Source: Staphylococcus argenteus
GTDB taxonomy: Bacteria > Bacillota > Bacilli > Staphylococcales > Staphylococcaceae
Length of the DNA stretch: 64,000 nucleotides
NCBI RefSeq assembly: GCF_000236925.1
Contig: NC_016941.1
Coordinates: 1,984,001-2,048,000, forward strand
Direction of reading: 5' to 3'
The notes beneath the pieces were generated by a model. It worked only from the letters and a program-made list of their open reading frames with translations. It searched no databases and was not told the DNA's origin. Numbering within the stretch: the stretch's first letter is position 1; every line of letters starts with the position of its first letter. Shown piece by piece: positions 15,267 through 23,533 of this stretch. The position numbers were made by a program, and so were the translations under genes.

Positions 15267-16160
15267 TCACTCCCATTTGCTATTTAGACGCTTAATAAAA
15301 GCTTCTCTGTCTTTCTCAAGGTTTTCATCTACTTCCGCCGTTTTCGTTTCTCTCGTGCTGTCTGTGAGCCATTTGGGTGTTTTTTCTTTTGATTGTTTAA
15401 CGAAAGGTTTATAATTTTGTTTTTTGCTTTCAAGTTGTTGCTTTTCAAATGCACGTACTTGTTCAATAGATTTCAAGTTTGCATTAAGCCATGTATTCAA
15501 AATGCTTTTAGCATATCCCCAAGTAACTTTGTTTCTATCTTTAGCGATTTTAAGTGATGCGGTAACTATTTGATCTGAATCATTTTCAAATGAATCAAGA
15601 TAATAATTTAAATCGTCTAAATTGTAAGGAGTTATGAAACCGAATCCGTTATCTTGGAAGAAGTCGAAGGCGGTTACCTTCTTCTTCTCATTATTCACAT
15701 TCTTTTCATTATTATCTTTATTATCATTATTGTTTGTGTTGGTTTGATGTTGTTTTGATGTTGGGTTGATGTTTGACTGATGTTGTTTTGATGTTGGTTT
15801 GATGTCGTTTTGATGTTGGTTCCTGCCCTGCTCACTTTGATAAAAGTCATAATTGACAATGGTTATAAGGGTATATTTTGATGTTGTTTTGACTTCTAAC
15901 ATTCCATCACTCTCGAGTAAGTCAAGGAAGGTTTTCACTTTAAATCGTGACCAGTTAAAAAGGTCAGACAAGGTCAAAATCGATGTTAATCTTTGTCCTC
16001 TTTCTACGGTTACAATTTGGTTTCCAATAGGCACTTTTGCCTTTGAATGATTCGCTTCCATGAGTAAATATATCCATGCTTCAAACTTTGAAAATGTTCT
16101 CTTTTCTTTAAATAGCCAATGATTTTGAATTGAGCGATCAATACTTATCCAACCAGTCAT
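15267..16160 (-). CDS. Phage replication initiator (DnaD-like)
   Basis: Start at MTGWISIDRSIQNHWLFKEK gives 297 aa. The N-terminal half (1-110) is a winged-helix initiator domain, including LTLSDLFNWSRFKVKTFLDL. Residues about 112-150 are low-complexity, Gln/Asn/Thr-rich, with an 11-residue repeat. The C-terminal half (about 160-240) is DnaD-like: FFQDNGFGFITPYNLDDLNY and a WGYAKSILNTWLNANLKS motif. It should bind the phage origin and recruit the host helicase loader. The low-complexity part encodes the 11-bp iteron array, the probable origin. Confidence 0.88.
   Translation of the reverse strand: MTGWISIDRSIQNHWLFKEKRTFSKFEAWIYLLMEANHSKAKVPIGNQIVTVERGQRLTSILTLSDLFNWSRFKVKTFLDLLESDGMLEVKTTSKYTLITIVNYDFYQSEQGRNQHQNDIKPTSKQHQSNINPTSKQHQTNTNNNDNKDNNEKNVNNEKKKVTAFDFFQDNGFGFITPYNLDDLNYYLDSFENDSDQIVTASLKIAKDRNKVTWGYAKSILNTWLNANLKSIEQVRAFEKQQLESKKQNYKPFVKQSKEKTPKWLTDSTRETKTAEVDENLEKDREAFIKRLNSKWE
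15743..15819. repeat. Seven 11-bp iterons inside the initiator gene (probable phage origin)
   Basis: Seven units of TTTGATGTTG plus one base start exactly every 11 bp (15743, 15754, 15765, 15776, 15787, 15798, 15809), with small changes in units 3, 4 and 6. Another unit lies at 15877-15886. The AT-rich stretch 15690-15735 next to it could be the unwinding element. Iterons within the initiator gene are known from lambda O and several Gram-positive phages. Confidence 0.75.
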
Positions 16161-16189
16161 ATACACACCTCACTTTCAAACCGGTTAAA

Positions 16190-16660
16190 TTAGAATGGTA
16201 AATCATTGTCATCTATTTCAATCGGACCATTTGCATTCGCAAACGGATTATCTTTTACTGGTTTGTTATTTGAATATTGCGATTGTCCACGTGTTTGTTG
16301 TACTTGTTGTTGGTATAAATCTTGTTGAGTGTCATTTGAGTTTTTCGGTTCTAAAAATTGAATACTATCAGCAATAACTTCCGTAACATATACACGTTGA
16401 CCTTCCTTATTTTCATAATTCCGCGTTTGTAACCTACCATCTACGCCCGTCAACGATCCTTTAGATAGGTATTTATTAACGTTCTCTGCTTGTTTTTTAA
16501 ATACGATGACATTTATAAAGTCTGCCTCGCGCTCGCCTTGTGCATTTGTAAATGTACGGTTAACTGCTAATGTGAATGATGCTACATTTACACCACTTTG
16601 AGTGGTTCTTAATTCTGGGTCTCTAGTTAAACGACCAACTAATATTGTTCTGTTTAGCAT
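16190..16660 (-). CDS. ssb: Single-stranded DNA-binding protein
   Basis: The 156-aa protein has a full bacterial-type OB fold at residues 1-105 ([40 protein letters not shown]), a Gln/Asn-rich linker and the acidic C-terminal tip DDNDLPF that docks partner proteins. It protects phage ssDNA during replication and annealing. The gene abuts the MBL hydrolase gene and precedes the initiator gene. Confidence 0.95.
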   Translation of the reverse strand: MLNRTILVGRLTRDPELRTTQSGVNVASFTLAVNRTFTNAQGEREADFINVIVFKKQAENVNKYLSKGSLTGVDGRLQTRNYENKEGQRVYVTEVIADSIQFLEPKNSNDTQQDLYQQQVQQTRGQSQYSNNKPVKDNPFANANGPIEIDDNDLPF

Positions 16661-17359
16661 TTATAAACCTCCAACATAAACGGGCGCGCCCGTCACTTTT
16701 TGTATTTCACTTTTAATGTATTTTGCATTTGAATTTTGACTACTTAAATGAATTAAATGTATTTCTTCGAGTCTAGTTAAATCATTTGCTTTTAACATTC
16801 CGATAGCATGTTCTAAGCTAAAATGAGACTCCATAATTCTGTTTGCTAATGTGCTGTGCACACTGCCGTTTTTTATGTTTTCTTGCATTTGTTCATAGAT
16901 ATAATTAACTTCTAGCATCATGTGCGTAATGCCATTAAATTTGTATTTCAAATACTTTGTATCAGTAACATACAGAACCTTATAACCTAGTGTGCTTTGT
17001 AATAAGAAAGCCACAGGCTCGTTAGCATCATGTTCGATGTCAAACGGTAGAATTGACCATGTACCTATTCGCAGCTCTTGCTTTGCCTTAATCGTGCATA
17101 AGCGATGACTTTCAAAATTCATAGCTTGTTGTGTTCCAGCAGTCATATAGCTGATTACACCATTGTCGACAAACTGCTTTGTGTACTTTGCATGATCACC
17201 ATGTTCGTGTGTGATAAGACACCCTGCTATATGTCTTGTTTTATATTTAAAATGCTTTTGAACACGTTCAAATTTTATACCTGCCTCAAGTAGTAACGTA
17301 GTACGTCCATCATTTAAGACGTAGCAGTTACCACTTGAACCAGTTGCTATTGTTTCAAT
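16661..17359 (-). CDS. MBL-fold metallo-hydrolase, apparently started at a non-AUG codon
   Basis: The frame is open from 17359 to 16661 (232 aa) and carries the metallo-beta-lactamase metal site THEHGDHAKY near residue 56, a later VTDTKYLK loop and a MESHFS/HLSSQNSN end. The first canonical start codon is the ATG at 17146, which would delete the metal site. An ATT at 17357-17359 overlaps the recT stop (TAATT) and has AAGAAGAG 8 nt upstream, so I take it as the start. Similar small hydrolases accompany RecT-type recombination genes in staphylococcal phages and may be nucleases. Role not proven. Confidence 0.8.
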   Translation of the reverse strand: METIATGSSGNCYVLNDGRTTLLLEAGIKFERVQKHFKYKTRHIAGCLITHEHGDHAKYTKQFVDNGVISYMTAGTQQAMNFESHRLCTIKAKQELRIGTWSILPFDIEHDANEPVAFLLQSTLGYKVLYVTDTKYLKYKFNGITHMMLEVNYIYEQMQENIKNGSVHSTLANRIMESHFSLEHAIGMLKANDLTRLEEIHLIHLSSQNSNAKYIKSEIQKVTGAPVYVGGL

Positions 17360-18279
17360 TAAAATGGCTCTTCTTCGCTTTCTTTTTCTGTTGCAGGTTC
17401 TTTTATTTCTTCAAAGTCAGATACATCAATAGGCTTATCATCTTCTAATTCTGTGTATTGTGCTTCTTCGAAAACTGGTTGTTCAAAGTCCAATTGTTCT
17501 TGATTTGCATTCTCTTCAACTTCTGAGTCCAACACTTCTTTGCGTTGACGTTGTTCGGATTCTTGTGCGTATTTGAAAAGATTGCTATCTGTTGATGTGT
17601 TGATATAACGTTTAGCAGCTCTATTGATAACTGTTTTTTTAGCCATTTCTTCTTTGAAATTATTATGTGTTTTAGAATTTTGTAATGCTTTTTCATCTTT
17701 AATCATTGATGACTGCATCCATGCTTGTTTAATTTGTTCAATAGTCATGACTTCAATATAGTTATCTCGTCCATCATTAAATACGATTGTGCAGTACGCA
17801 CCGATAATGTTTTCTTTGTCGATGTTAAAGAAGTCTTGTTCGTGTTTAATCGCTTTGATACGTCCTGTTTCTCCCATTTCTTGCTTGAATGTATCGCCTT
17901 TATAAATCACTTGAGCAACAACATCTTGAGCACCTGCATCACGTTTTAACATCATTACATTACCGTGATAGCTACGTTGTAACTGCATTTTGTTGCCGTA
18001 AGGAATAAAGTAGCATTGATTTTTAGCTGGATTTAAACCTTGCGTTACCATGTCTAATAAGGCATTTGCTTTGCTTGTATCGTTACAACTCATTAATTTG
18101 TTATCTTGGCTGATTTGTAACCATGCTTGTTTCATGGCATTACTTGGTGAATAATCATTTGGCAATTCCAAATTGCCTTGTGACTCTAAAACTCTCACTT
18201 TGTTTAATACGTTGTCAGATACGTTCTTTTCTTGTACTAATTGTTGTTCAATAGTTTGTAATTTATTATTTTCAGTCAT
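17359..18279 (-). CDS. recT: RecT-family single-strand annealing protein
   Basis: The 306-aa protein has the RecT core at about 45-235: AMKQAWLQISQDNKLMSCND, GLNPAKNQCYFIPYGNKMQL, SYHGNVMMLKRDAGAQDVVA and KTVINRAAKRYINTSTDSNL. The last about 60 residues are acidic. RecT anneals complementary single strands and drives phage recombination. It lies between the interrupted SbcC-like ATPase gene and the MBL gene, a usual staphylococcal phage recombination module. Confidence 0.93.
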   Translation of the reverse strand: MTENNKLQTIEQQLVQEKNVSDNVLNKVRVLESQGNLELPNDYSPSNAMKQAWLQISQDNKLMSCNDTSKANALLDMVTQGLNPAKNQCYFIPYGNKMQLQRSYHGNVMMLKRDAGAQDVVAQVIYKGDTFKQEMGETGRIKAIKHEQDFFNIDKENIIGAYCTIVFNDGRDNYIEVMTIEQIKQAWMQSSMIKDEKALQNSKTHNNFKEEMAKKTVINRAAKRYINTSTDSNLFKYAQESEQRQRKEVLDSEVEENANQEQLDFEQPVFEEAQYTELEDDKPIDVSDFEEIKEPATEKESEEEPF

Positions 18280-18280
18280 T

Positions 18281-20230
18281 TTATATAGTCTCCATTCTTA
18301 ATTTTTTATCTTGTTCATTTACTATCAATTGAATTTGTTGTGATTCTGTTTTGATAAGCTCTGTTACTGATTCAGCATTATCAATAAATATTGGCGCTGT
18401 AACTTTAAAATGTTTTGACAGTGTATTGATGATATCTAAGCCAACATTAATTCTTGAGGCGTTATTTAAACCGCTGTCGTATTCGACGCCGTTAACCGTT
18501 GTGGAACATGTTTCTTCTAATTCGCCGTTAACTAAGGTATTGAATAACTTAAATTCAGCAATCTCAAATTCATTATTGATATTTTCAGTAAGCATTTTGA
18601 CTTTTGTTGTTGTAAATTCTTTTAAGATATAAAGGTCATGTGAATACTTTTCTTTTTCATCCAATAATCTATCTTCTTCATTTCTTAATTCAGAAATAAC
18701 ATCATCTAGATGTTTATTTGATTTTTCGATTGATCTTGACACTTCAATTTCTGATTTTTCTTGAGTAAGTTCGCTTATTTTGTCATCTATTCCTGAAACG
18801 TTATCTTGAATAGTTTTCCTAATGTTCGAGCGTTTTTGATTAATCTCGTTTATCTATAACATTACTGCTTTGTATTCGTCAGTTTGTGTAACGTCAACAT
18901 GAGTCGTTTTCAACTTATTAATTTTGTTTTGTATTCTTGCTGAACGCTCTTCTGCTTCGTTGATTTTAATTTGTAGATTATTGTTGTCATCCTCTAACTT
19001 CTCGATGATTGGCTTTATTTTCTTGCCTTCTGAAATAATGTGATTGATAGATGTTTGTATTGTTTCTAATTCTTTCGATTTTTTTACATTGAATTTCTGT
19101 AAAGCTTTTTCTCTTGCCTCATTCACTTGTTCAGTTGGTAACTGTTGACCACAACAACTACATACATTGTCATCAAGATGTTCAAATTTTTGATTTTTAG
19201 ATTTTTCTAAATCACTTTTTAGTCCTTTGTGATTTTCCAATAATTGATTACGTCTATTTTCTTCATGCGTGATTTGTTGTTTGTTTTGCTTTAATCTCGT
19301 TTTAAGGTTTGCTACCGTTCCATTTTCAACGTGTAATTCATTTGTTAAAGCATGGATTTTGTTCTCATTACTTGCGCTGTTATTGTCTTCTATGCGTTTC
19401 AATTCTGATTGTTTATCAGCTAATTGATTACGCAAATTAATTTCTTCCTTACCGTTTTGAATATCTATACGCTCATTTTCAAGTTGCTCAATTTCTTGTT
19501 TGATAATTGCGTATCTATCGTTATCGAATTCTGGTACATCCTGCTTATTTTGTTGTGTTTGATTAATACGTATCGGAATATCTTTAATGTCTTTGTTAAT
19601 CTGCTTTATCTTGTCAGTAAGAATCTTTTTCTTTGTTTCAATTTCATGATCACCAAGAATATTATTTAATTCTTTAAAGTCGTTATTTGTTTTAATGACA
19701 TCCTCATCATTAATTGGTTTTGCAATTTCAAATAACAAACTTCTTCGTTTCTTCCAATCGAGTAAATTAAGTGCTTGGGGATTTGTAATCAACTTGAATA
19801 CATCTTCATCAATTAGTTCATCAATACGAGCTTTATAATCCTTTACTTTTATTGATTCATCATTGATATATTGTTTCTTTGTTCTACTTCGTGAGTATTC
19901 CTTGCGATTCGTCTTTTGATTTATTGTGTATTTAGGATGTGACTCTTTTTTGAAAGTCGTTATTTTTCCGTCGATTTCAAATTCTGCGAAAACAGTCGGA
20001 ATTAACTCATAATTTTCTTCGTTTTTTTCGTTTAAAGGTACAGGGTTAAATGATTTGGTTGATCCGTCCAAACCTTTATCGAAAAGCAGCCATTGTAATG
20101 CGGTTGCAGTCGTAGTCTTACCAGTCGCATTATTGCCGTATATTTTTGTGTCTTTACCGTCAAAGTTAAAGCTTTCTTCTTTGATTCCAGCAAAGTTTGA
20201 TATTGTTAGCTTATTTATTTTTATATCCAT
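18281..20230 (-). pseudogene. SbcC/Rad50-like AAA ATPase gene interrupted by in-frame TAG
   Basis: One frame runs from ATG 20230 to 18281 (about 650 codons) but has a TAG at 18854-18856. The N-terminal piece (about 458 aa) has Walker A (IYGNNATGKTTTATALQW, near 34-43), long coiled coils and a zinc-hook CSCCGQQL. The C-terminal piece, after 37 more in-frame codons, could restart at GTG 18742 and carries the Walker B-like APIFIDNAESVTELIKT. Because Walker A and B lie on different pieces, neither alone should be an ATPase. No frameshift is present, so readthrough, suppression or an intact relative would restore it. Confidence 0.85.
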
Positions 20231-20232
20231 CA

Positions 20233-20496
20233 TCATGCTCCTTTTTTAATCTTCCGATGACCTCTTAGCACCTCGATAATTAAATTTTTTATTCGTTCAT
20301 GGCTGTCTGGATTGATTTCATGTATCTGCACAAGCTTATTGTTCGTTTTGTAACTGTCGTGATAGTGCAAGAAATTAATCGATAAGTACCCGTGATGATT
20401 ACGTTCAATTTCCAATAATGCTCGTTGGTTTGACAAAGTATATTCGTCGAATAACGTCTTAAAAATATTCAATATATTTCTTTCTGTATCTCTCAT
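20233..20496 (-). CDS. Unknown early phage protein
   Basis: The preferred start MRDTERNILNIFKTLFDEYT gives 87 aa; an ATG at 20511 overlaps the upstream gene. Visible features are an N-terminal helix, a beta segment GYLSINFLHYHDSYKTNNKL and a basic C-terminus RGHRKIKKGA. I recall similar proteins next to the SbcC-like ATPase in Sa3-type phages but no function. Confidence 0.6.
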   Translation of the reverse strand: MRDTERNILNIFKTLFDEYTLSNQRALLEIERNHHGYLSINFLHYHDSYKTNNKLVQIHEINPDSHERIKNLIIEVLRGHRKIKKGA

Positions 20497-20504
20497 GCTT
20501 ATAC

Positions 20505-20765
20505 CTACCATTTCATGATTAAATTGATTAATTTGTCCTGTTCATCTGTGTTGAATTCAATCCATTCATAAATTGTTTGTTTTAAAATATCTAAAGCTGT
20601 GTATAGATCGTTCTCATCAGAAACTAGTAACCCGTCAATTGAATTTCCTTCATGATCTAAAACAACTATTTCGACACTATACGCTCGTTTCTTAACTCTT
20701 AATCGAAAATCAAAGCCATCTACATTAATTATTTTTTGACATACGTCACCCGTTTTGTAATACAT
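20505..20765 (-). CDS. DUF1108-like early phage protein
   Basis: The start MYYKTGDVCQKIINVDGFDF (86 aa) has AGGAGGA 8 nt upstream. The beta-rich first half and the end NTDEQDKLINLIMKW match DUF1108 as I recall it from staphylococcal phages. The function is unknown. Its last codons overlap the open frame of the next gene. Confidence 0.7.
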   Translation of the reverse strand: MYYKTGDVCQKIINVDGFDFRLRVKKRAYSVEIVVLDHEGNSIDGLLVSDENDLYTALDILKQTIYEWIEFNTDEQDKLINLIMKW

Positions 20766-20804
20766 TGTTTTAGTCCTCCTTGTCATTATCTATAGCTAGA
20801 ATTT

Positions 20805-21065
20805 TTAACGCATTTTGATAACATCAGCGATATCTCGGTAAACAGCTCTACGTTTCAATAAATTAGCAATATCAACAACATTCCCAATCACACAATGTGA
20901 CGACGGTGTAAAATCTCCGTTGCTAATCCCTACATTTGAAAAAAGTAAAACGTCAAATTCAGTTTCTTCATCGATTTCGCTCGCTAAATCAAACAATTCT
21001 GCATTCTTTTCAGCCAATAAATCCCTTAATTCGTCTTGAGTCATGTCTTTATAATTTTTAGTCAT
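20805..21065 (-). CDS. Unknown early phage protein
   Basis: This 86-aa protein starts MTKNYKDMTQDELRDLLAEK, a charged helix, followed by FDVLLFSNVGISNGDFTPSS and a C-terminal helix DIANLLKRRAVYRDIADVIK. The central Ser/Thr/Asp-rich segment is beta-like. The site CGGAGGAAGT precedes the ATG. No family is recognised. Confidence 0.6.
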   Translation of the reverse strand: MTKNYKDMTQDELRDLLAEKNAELFDLASEIDEETEFDVLLFSNVGISNGDFTPSSHCVIGNVVDIANLLKRRAVYRDIADVIKMR

Positions 21066-21159
21066 GGTTGACTTCCTCCGTTTTTCGTTTTATATTGAAC
21101 ATGAATTAATTTTGTTAATCGTTTGTCACTGTTACTTGTTGGCGCAAGTAGCAGTTGTT

Positions 21160-21321
21160 TTATTCTTCATAAAAGTATTCCTTATAGAATATGAATGTTG
21201 CGATACTTGCGAATCCTGCAATTGACCATGCTGTTGTGAAGTACAAAAATGGCATTAAACAAATCGCTAAGACTGTGAAGCACAGTACTGCTAATAGGTA
21301 GCTTTTATAAATGTTGCTCAT
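21160..21321 (-). CDS. Small two-segment membrane protein (DUF1270-like)
   Basis: A 53-aa frame begins MSNIYKSYLLAVLCFTVLAI and ends YKEYFYEE. It has two membrane segments (about 8-25 and 28-45). It matches the DUF1270 proteins of staphylococcal phages by recall. GGAGAGAATAAA precedes the ATG, which overlaps the stop of the gene before it. The function is unknown. Confidence 0.75.
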   Translation of the reverse strand: MSNIYKSYLLAVLCFTVLAICLMPFLYFTTAWSIAGFASIATFIFYKEYFYEE

Positions 21322-21638
21322 TTTATTCTCTCCTTATATATTTCATTGAAATGCTCATCGACGAATTTATTCATCTTTCTTGCGTTAAATCTCCAGCGAT
21401 TAAAATTCTCATCAGGGTAATGCACAATTCCTTGCGCTCTTAGTTCTTTTTCAAATCTAGGATGAAATAGTAATCTGTCCTTGATAGTCTCATCAGATGC
21501 AATTTTTAATTTCTTCTTTAAGTCACTCATGTTCCATACAGGGTCTAATGAATAACCAATTAGCTCATCGTATTCATCTTTTGTGATAAGTACATGTGTT
21601 TCAGGTATTGGAACTGTTACGTTTAAAATATGTGGCAT
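21318..21638 (-). CDS. DUF771-like protein with DNA-binding features
   Basis: The 106-aa protein has an N-terminal strand pair (MPHILNVTVPIPETHVLITK), a YDELIGYSLDPVWNMSDLKK helix and a winged-helix-like end (HYPDENFNRWRFNARKMNKF). DUF771 proteins in phages resemble excisionase or helix-turn-helix proteins. The Shine-Dalgarno lies within the promoter cassette of the divergent plus-strand gene at 21697. Confidence 0.7.
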   Translation of the reverse strand: MPHILNVTVPIPETHVLITKDEYDELIGYSLDPVWNMSDLKKKLKIASDETIKDRLLFHPRFEKELRAQGIVHYPDENFNRWRFNARKMNKFVDEHFNEIYKERIK

Positions 21639-21648
21639 TTCTATCTTT

Positions 21649-21690
21649 CCTTTCGTGTATAATGTTGTTATCTCCTAGTGAAAGGAGGTG
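21649..21690 (+). promoter_or_regulatory. Promoter/RBS cassette of plus-strand accessory gene A
   Basis: Bases 21649-21672 are identical to 23490-23513. The cassette has a consensus -10 TATAAT (21658-21663) and a near-perfect Shine-Dalgarno (AAAGGAGGTGAT, 21681-21692). No good -35 is visible. It overlaps the ribosome-binding region of the minus-strand DUF771-like gene. Confidence 0.65.
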
Positions 21691-21696
21691 ATATTG

Positions 21697-22329
21697 GTGT
21701 ATATTGATCCTTTAAAAAATGTTCGTTTTTCTATTAATAACGTAATTAGTAATGTTGAAATTTCTAAAAGTATGGCAATTAAACAATCTTTAAAACCTAA
21801 GTACCAATTAGATATAATTAATAGAAACAACATAAATTTATTTTCTGACTTCAAAGTAGACTTTCATCTAAACAACTTAATTGAAATGAATTTTAATTTG
21901 CGTAATTCTTTTTCATCTCTAACATTTCAAAGAAATTTATTTTCTGAAGAAACGATAAAATCTTTTAAGGAACTCTATAGGTTTGATGATGAGATTGTAC
22001 TTCAAGCACAACAGACCATTAGAGATTTTTATATCAATCCAACTGCTATCTCTACTTTGGCTGAAGCCATCAATTCGACCTATCCAATAAATGAGCAAAG
22101 TACCTACAAGAGACACGATGAATTTGTCAAACGTATCGAAAATGATTTTCCACATCCTTTCAAAAAGTTAATAAGATGGTCTAATGGCATTGCAGCAGGT
22201 GCTGACATTCAAATCTTTGTAACAAACTATATAAACGAGAACGATTTACATATTCAAAATTCATTGATAGTTGCTATAGTTTGTTTATTAAGTTTTTTAT
22301 CGACCTATTGTTCACATTCTAAAAAGTAA
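21697..22329 (+). CDS. Accessory plus-strand prophage gene A, unknown, C-terminal membrane anchor
   Basis: The gene runs against the early operon. GTG at 21697 (8 nt after AGGAGG) or TTG at 21694 starts a 210-aa protein. Most of it is a soluble, AT-rich-coded domain with no familiar motif (INRNNINLFSDFKVDFHLNN, SFSSLTFQRNLFSEETIKSF). The end LIVAIVCLLSFLSTYCS is a single membrane segment, which suggests a tail-anchored inner-membrane protein. Its own promoter implies expression in the lysogen. Superinfection exclusion or defence is a reasonable guess but is not shown. Confidence 0.6.
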   Translation: MYIDPLKNVRFSINNVISNVEISKSMAIKQSLKPKYQLDIINRNNINLFSDFKVDFHLNNLIEMNFNLRNSFSSLTFQRNLFSEETIKSFKELYRFDDEIVLQAQQTIRDFYINPTAISTLAEAINSTYPINEQSTYKRHDEFVKRIENDFPHPFKKLIRWSNGIAAGADIQIFVTNYINENDLHIQNSLIVAIVCLLSFLSTYCSHSKK

Positions 22330-22343
22330 TAATAAGGCCTAAT

Positions 22344-22484
22344 TTAGTTAACCTTCTTTAACAACTCTGCAACTGCTCGCAACAATTCAGGGTTGTTACT
22401 TCTTTCTAAACAGTAACTAGCATGCTTTAGTAATTTGAGTTTTAATTTATTTTTTTCTTTCGCGATTCTAAATTTTTGTAACAT
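22344..22484 (-). CDS. Small basic phage protein
   Basis: A 46-aa frame (MLQKFRIAKEKNKLKLKLLK) follows AAAGGAGGCATAACAA. It is basic and helical, with PELLRAVAELLKKVN at the end. It lies just after the convergent accessory gene A. Similar peptides follow the antirepressor in other staphylococcal phages. The function is unknown. Confidence 0.65.
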   Translation of the reverse strand: MLQKFRIAKEKNKLKLKLLKHASYCLERSNNPELLRAVAELLKKVN

Positions 22485-22514
22485 TTGTTATGCCTCCTTT
22501 GCATTTCCAAAAAT

Positions 22515-22712
22515 TTAATCTAACTTAAATTCTTTTCCATCTATTAATCCATAAAAGTTATTTTTTAAATGCGGATGTCTTTCAAGCGTCATTTCAATAA
22601 AACGCGGGTCTATCATTAAGTCGTAGCCATCGTTGTATTGAATATTAACGGGTCGTCTATTACCTTCTTCGTCATAGTAGTAATAGATGACTTTTTTGTT
22701 TTGAGCTTGCAT
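22515..22712 (-). CDS. Unknown small phage protein
   Basis: The 65-aa product begins MQAQNKKVIYYYYDEEGNRR and has a YDLMIDPRFIEMTLERHPHL segment. AGGAGGAACGAACA precedes the ATG. It lies directly downstream of the antirepressor gene, presumably in the same transcript. No family is recognised. Confidence 0.6.
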   Translation of the reverse strand: MQAQNKKVIYYYYDEEGNRRPVNIQYNDGYDLMIDPRFIEMTLERHPHLKNNFYGLIDGKEFKLD

Positions 22713-22727
22713 TGTTCGTTCCTCCTA

Positions 22728-23477
22728 TTAAGATGTTTGTTTTTCTCCTAAAAACTTATTAACAAAGTATTGTTGTCCTTTGCCTGTTACTTTTGGCGTC
22801 TTACTAATTGATGTGTGACCGTCCGAATGTGTGATTGATGTTTCTTTAATTTCGAATAACTCACGTTCCATTGAATACTGTGTAGGCATGTTATAATCCA
22901 CACCCTTGCGTTTAATAAGGAATCCGTTTTGACGTAACCACTCAAACAATCTGCGTTGCCCGATGTTTATACCGTTTTGTTTAATGATCTTTGCTAACTC
23001 TCCAACTAAAATTGATGTCTTAGTAGTAGCTACTGCATCTGCAAATACAATTTTTGGTTTATCACGTTCAATCTTTGTTTCTAATTGATTGATTGTGTTG
23101 TTAGCAATTTTTAAAGCACGTTGCATAATCATTTCTGGGCTATTCCATGCTTTTTCAACTTGGATGAAATACTCTCTAAAATCAAAACCTTTTTCTGTAC
23201 CTGACATCATCGCAACATGTTTAGCTACATCAAGTGTTAAAGCATAATCTTCTAGTTGTCTTACAGCTCCGTTATTAACAACCGTACTTGTAAGTACACT
23301 TGTAAAATCCCTATTTTCTTTGAAATGCTTCAAGTTAATTTCTGCCCAAGCGCTAAAACGCTTTTTAACTTCCAAAGCTTTATATAACTCTCTTGCACTT
23401 ATTGCGATTTCTCCGTTTTCTTTTTCTTGTATGTTGAACATTTCGCCGATGTTCGATTGCGTTTGTAATGCTTGCAT
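22728..23477 (-). CDS. Phage antirepressor (AntA/AntB + KilA-C type)
   Basis: The 249-aa protein has an N-terminal AntA/AntB-like domain (about 10-110: AISARELYKALEVKKRFSAW, LTLDVAKHVAMMSGTEKGFD) and a C-terminal ANT/KilA-C domain (about 140-245: ILVGELAKIIKQNGINIGQR, RLFEWLRQNGFLIKRKG). Such proteins counteract the cI-type repressor. It is the first large gene of the leftward early operon. The -10 of the divergent accessory gene B overlaps its ribosome-binding region. Confidence 0.88.
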   Translation of the reverse strand: MQALQTQSNIGEMFNIQEKENGEIAISARELYKALEVKKRFSAWAEINLKHFKENRDFTSVLTSTVVNNGAVRQLEDYALTLDVAKHVAMMSGTEKGFDFREYFIQVEKAWNSPEMIMQRALKIANNTINQLETKIERDKPKIVFADAVATTKTSILVGELAKIIKQNGINIGQRRLFEWLRQNGFLIKRKGVDYNMPTQYSMERELFEIKETSITHSDGHTSISKTPKVTGKGQQYFVNKFLGEKQTS

Positions 23478-23489
23478 ATTGTTTATGCT

Positions 23490-23527
23490 CCTTTCGTGTA
23501 TAATGTTGTTATCAACCTAAGGAGGTG
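23490..23527 (+). promoter_or_regulatory. Promoter/RBS cassette of plus-strand accessory gene B
   Basis: Bases 23490-23513 duplicate the cassette before gene A, with TATAAT at 23499-23504 and AAGGAGGTGATA right after. The downstream 12-14 bases differ slightly in length between copies. It lies immediately 5' of the antirepressor start on the other strand. Confidence 0.65.
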
Positions 23528-23533
23528 ATAAGT

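Noticed and set aside
15743..15819. Evenly spaced short repeats resembling a CRISPR array
   Set aside because: Units are 11 bp with no unique spacers and lie inside a coding frame; they fit replication iterons.
17445..17696. Lys/Asn-rich minus-strand frame inside recT
   Set aside because: It overlaps the conserved recT frame fully and shows no start signal.
22253..22447. Possible further tail protein on the plus strand near 2253-2447
   Set aside because: That frame is antisense to the Ig-like/major tail region and has no ribosome-binding site (coordinates of the rejected frame are 2253-2447).
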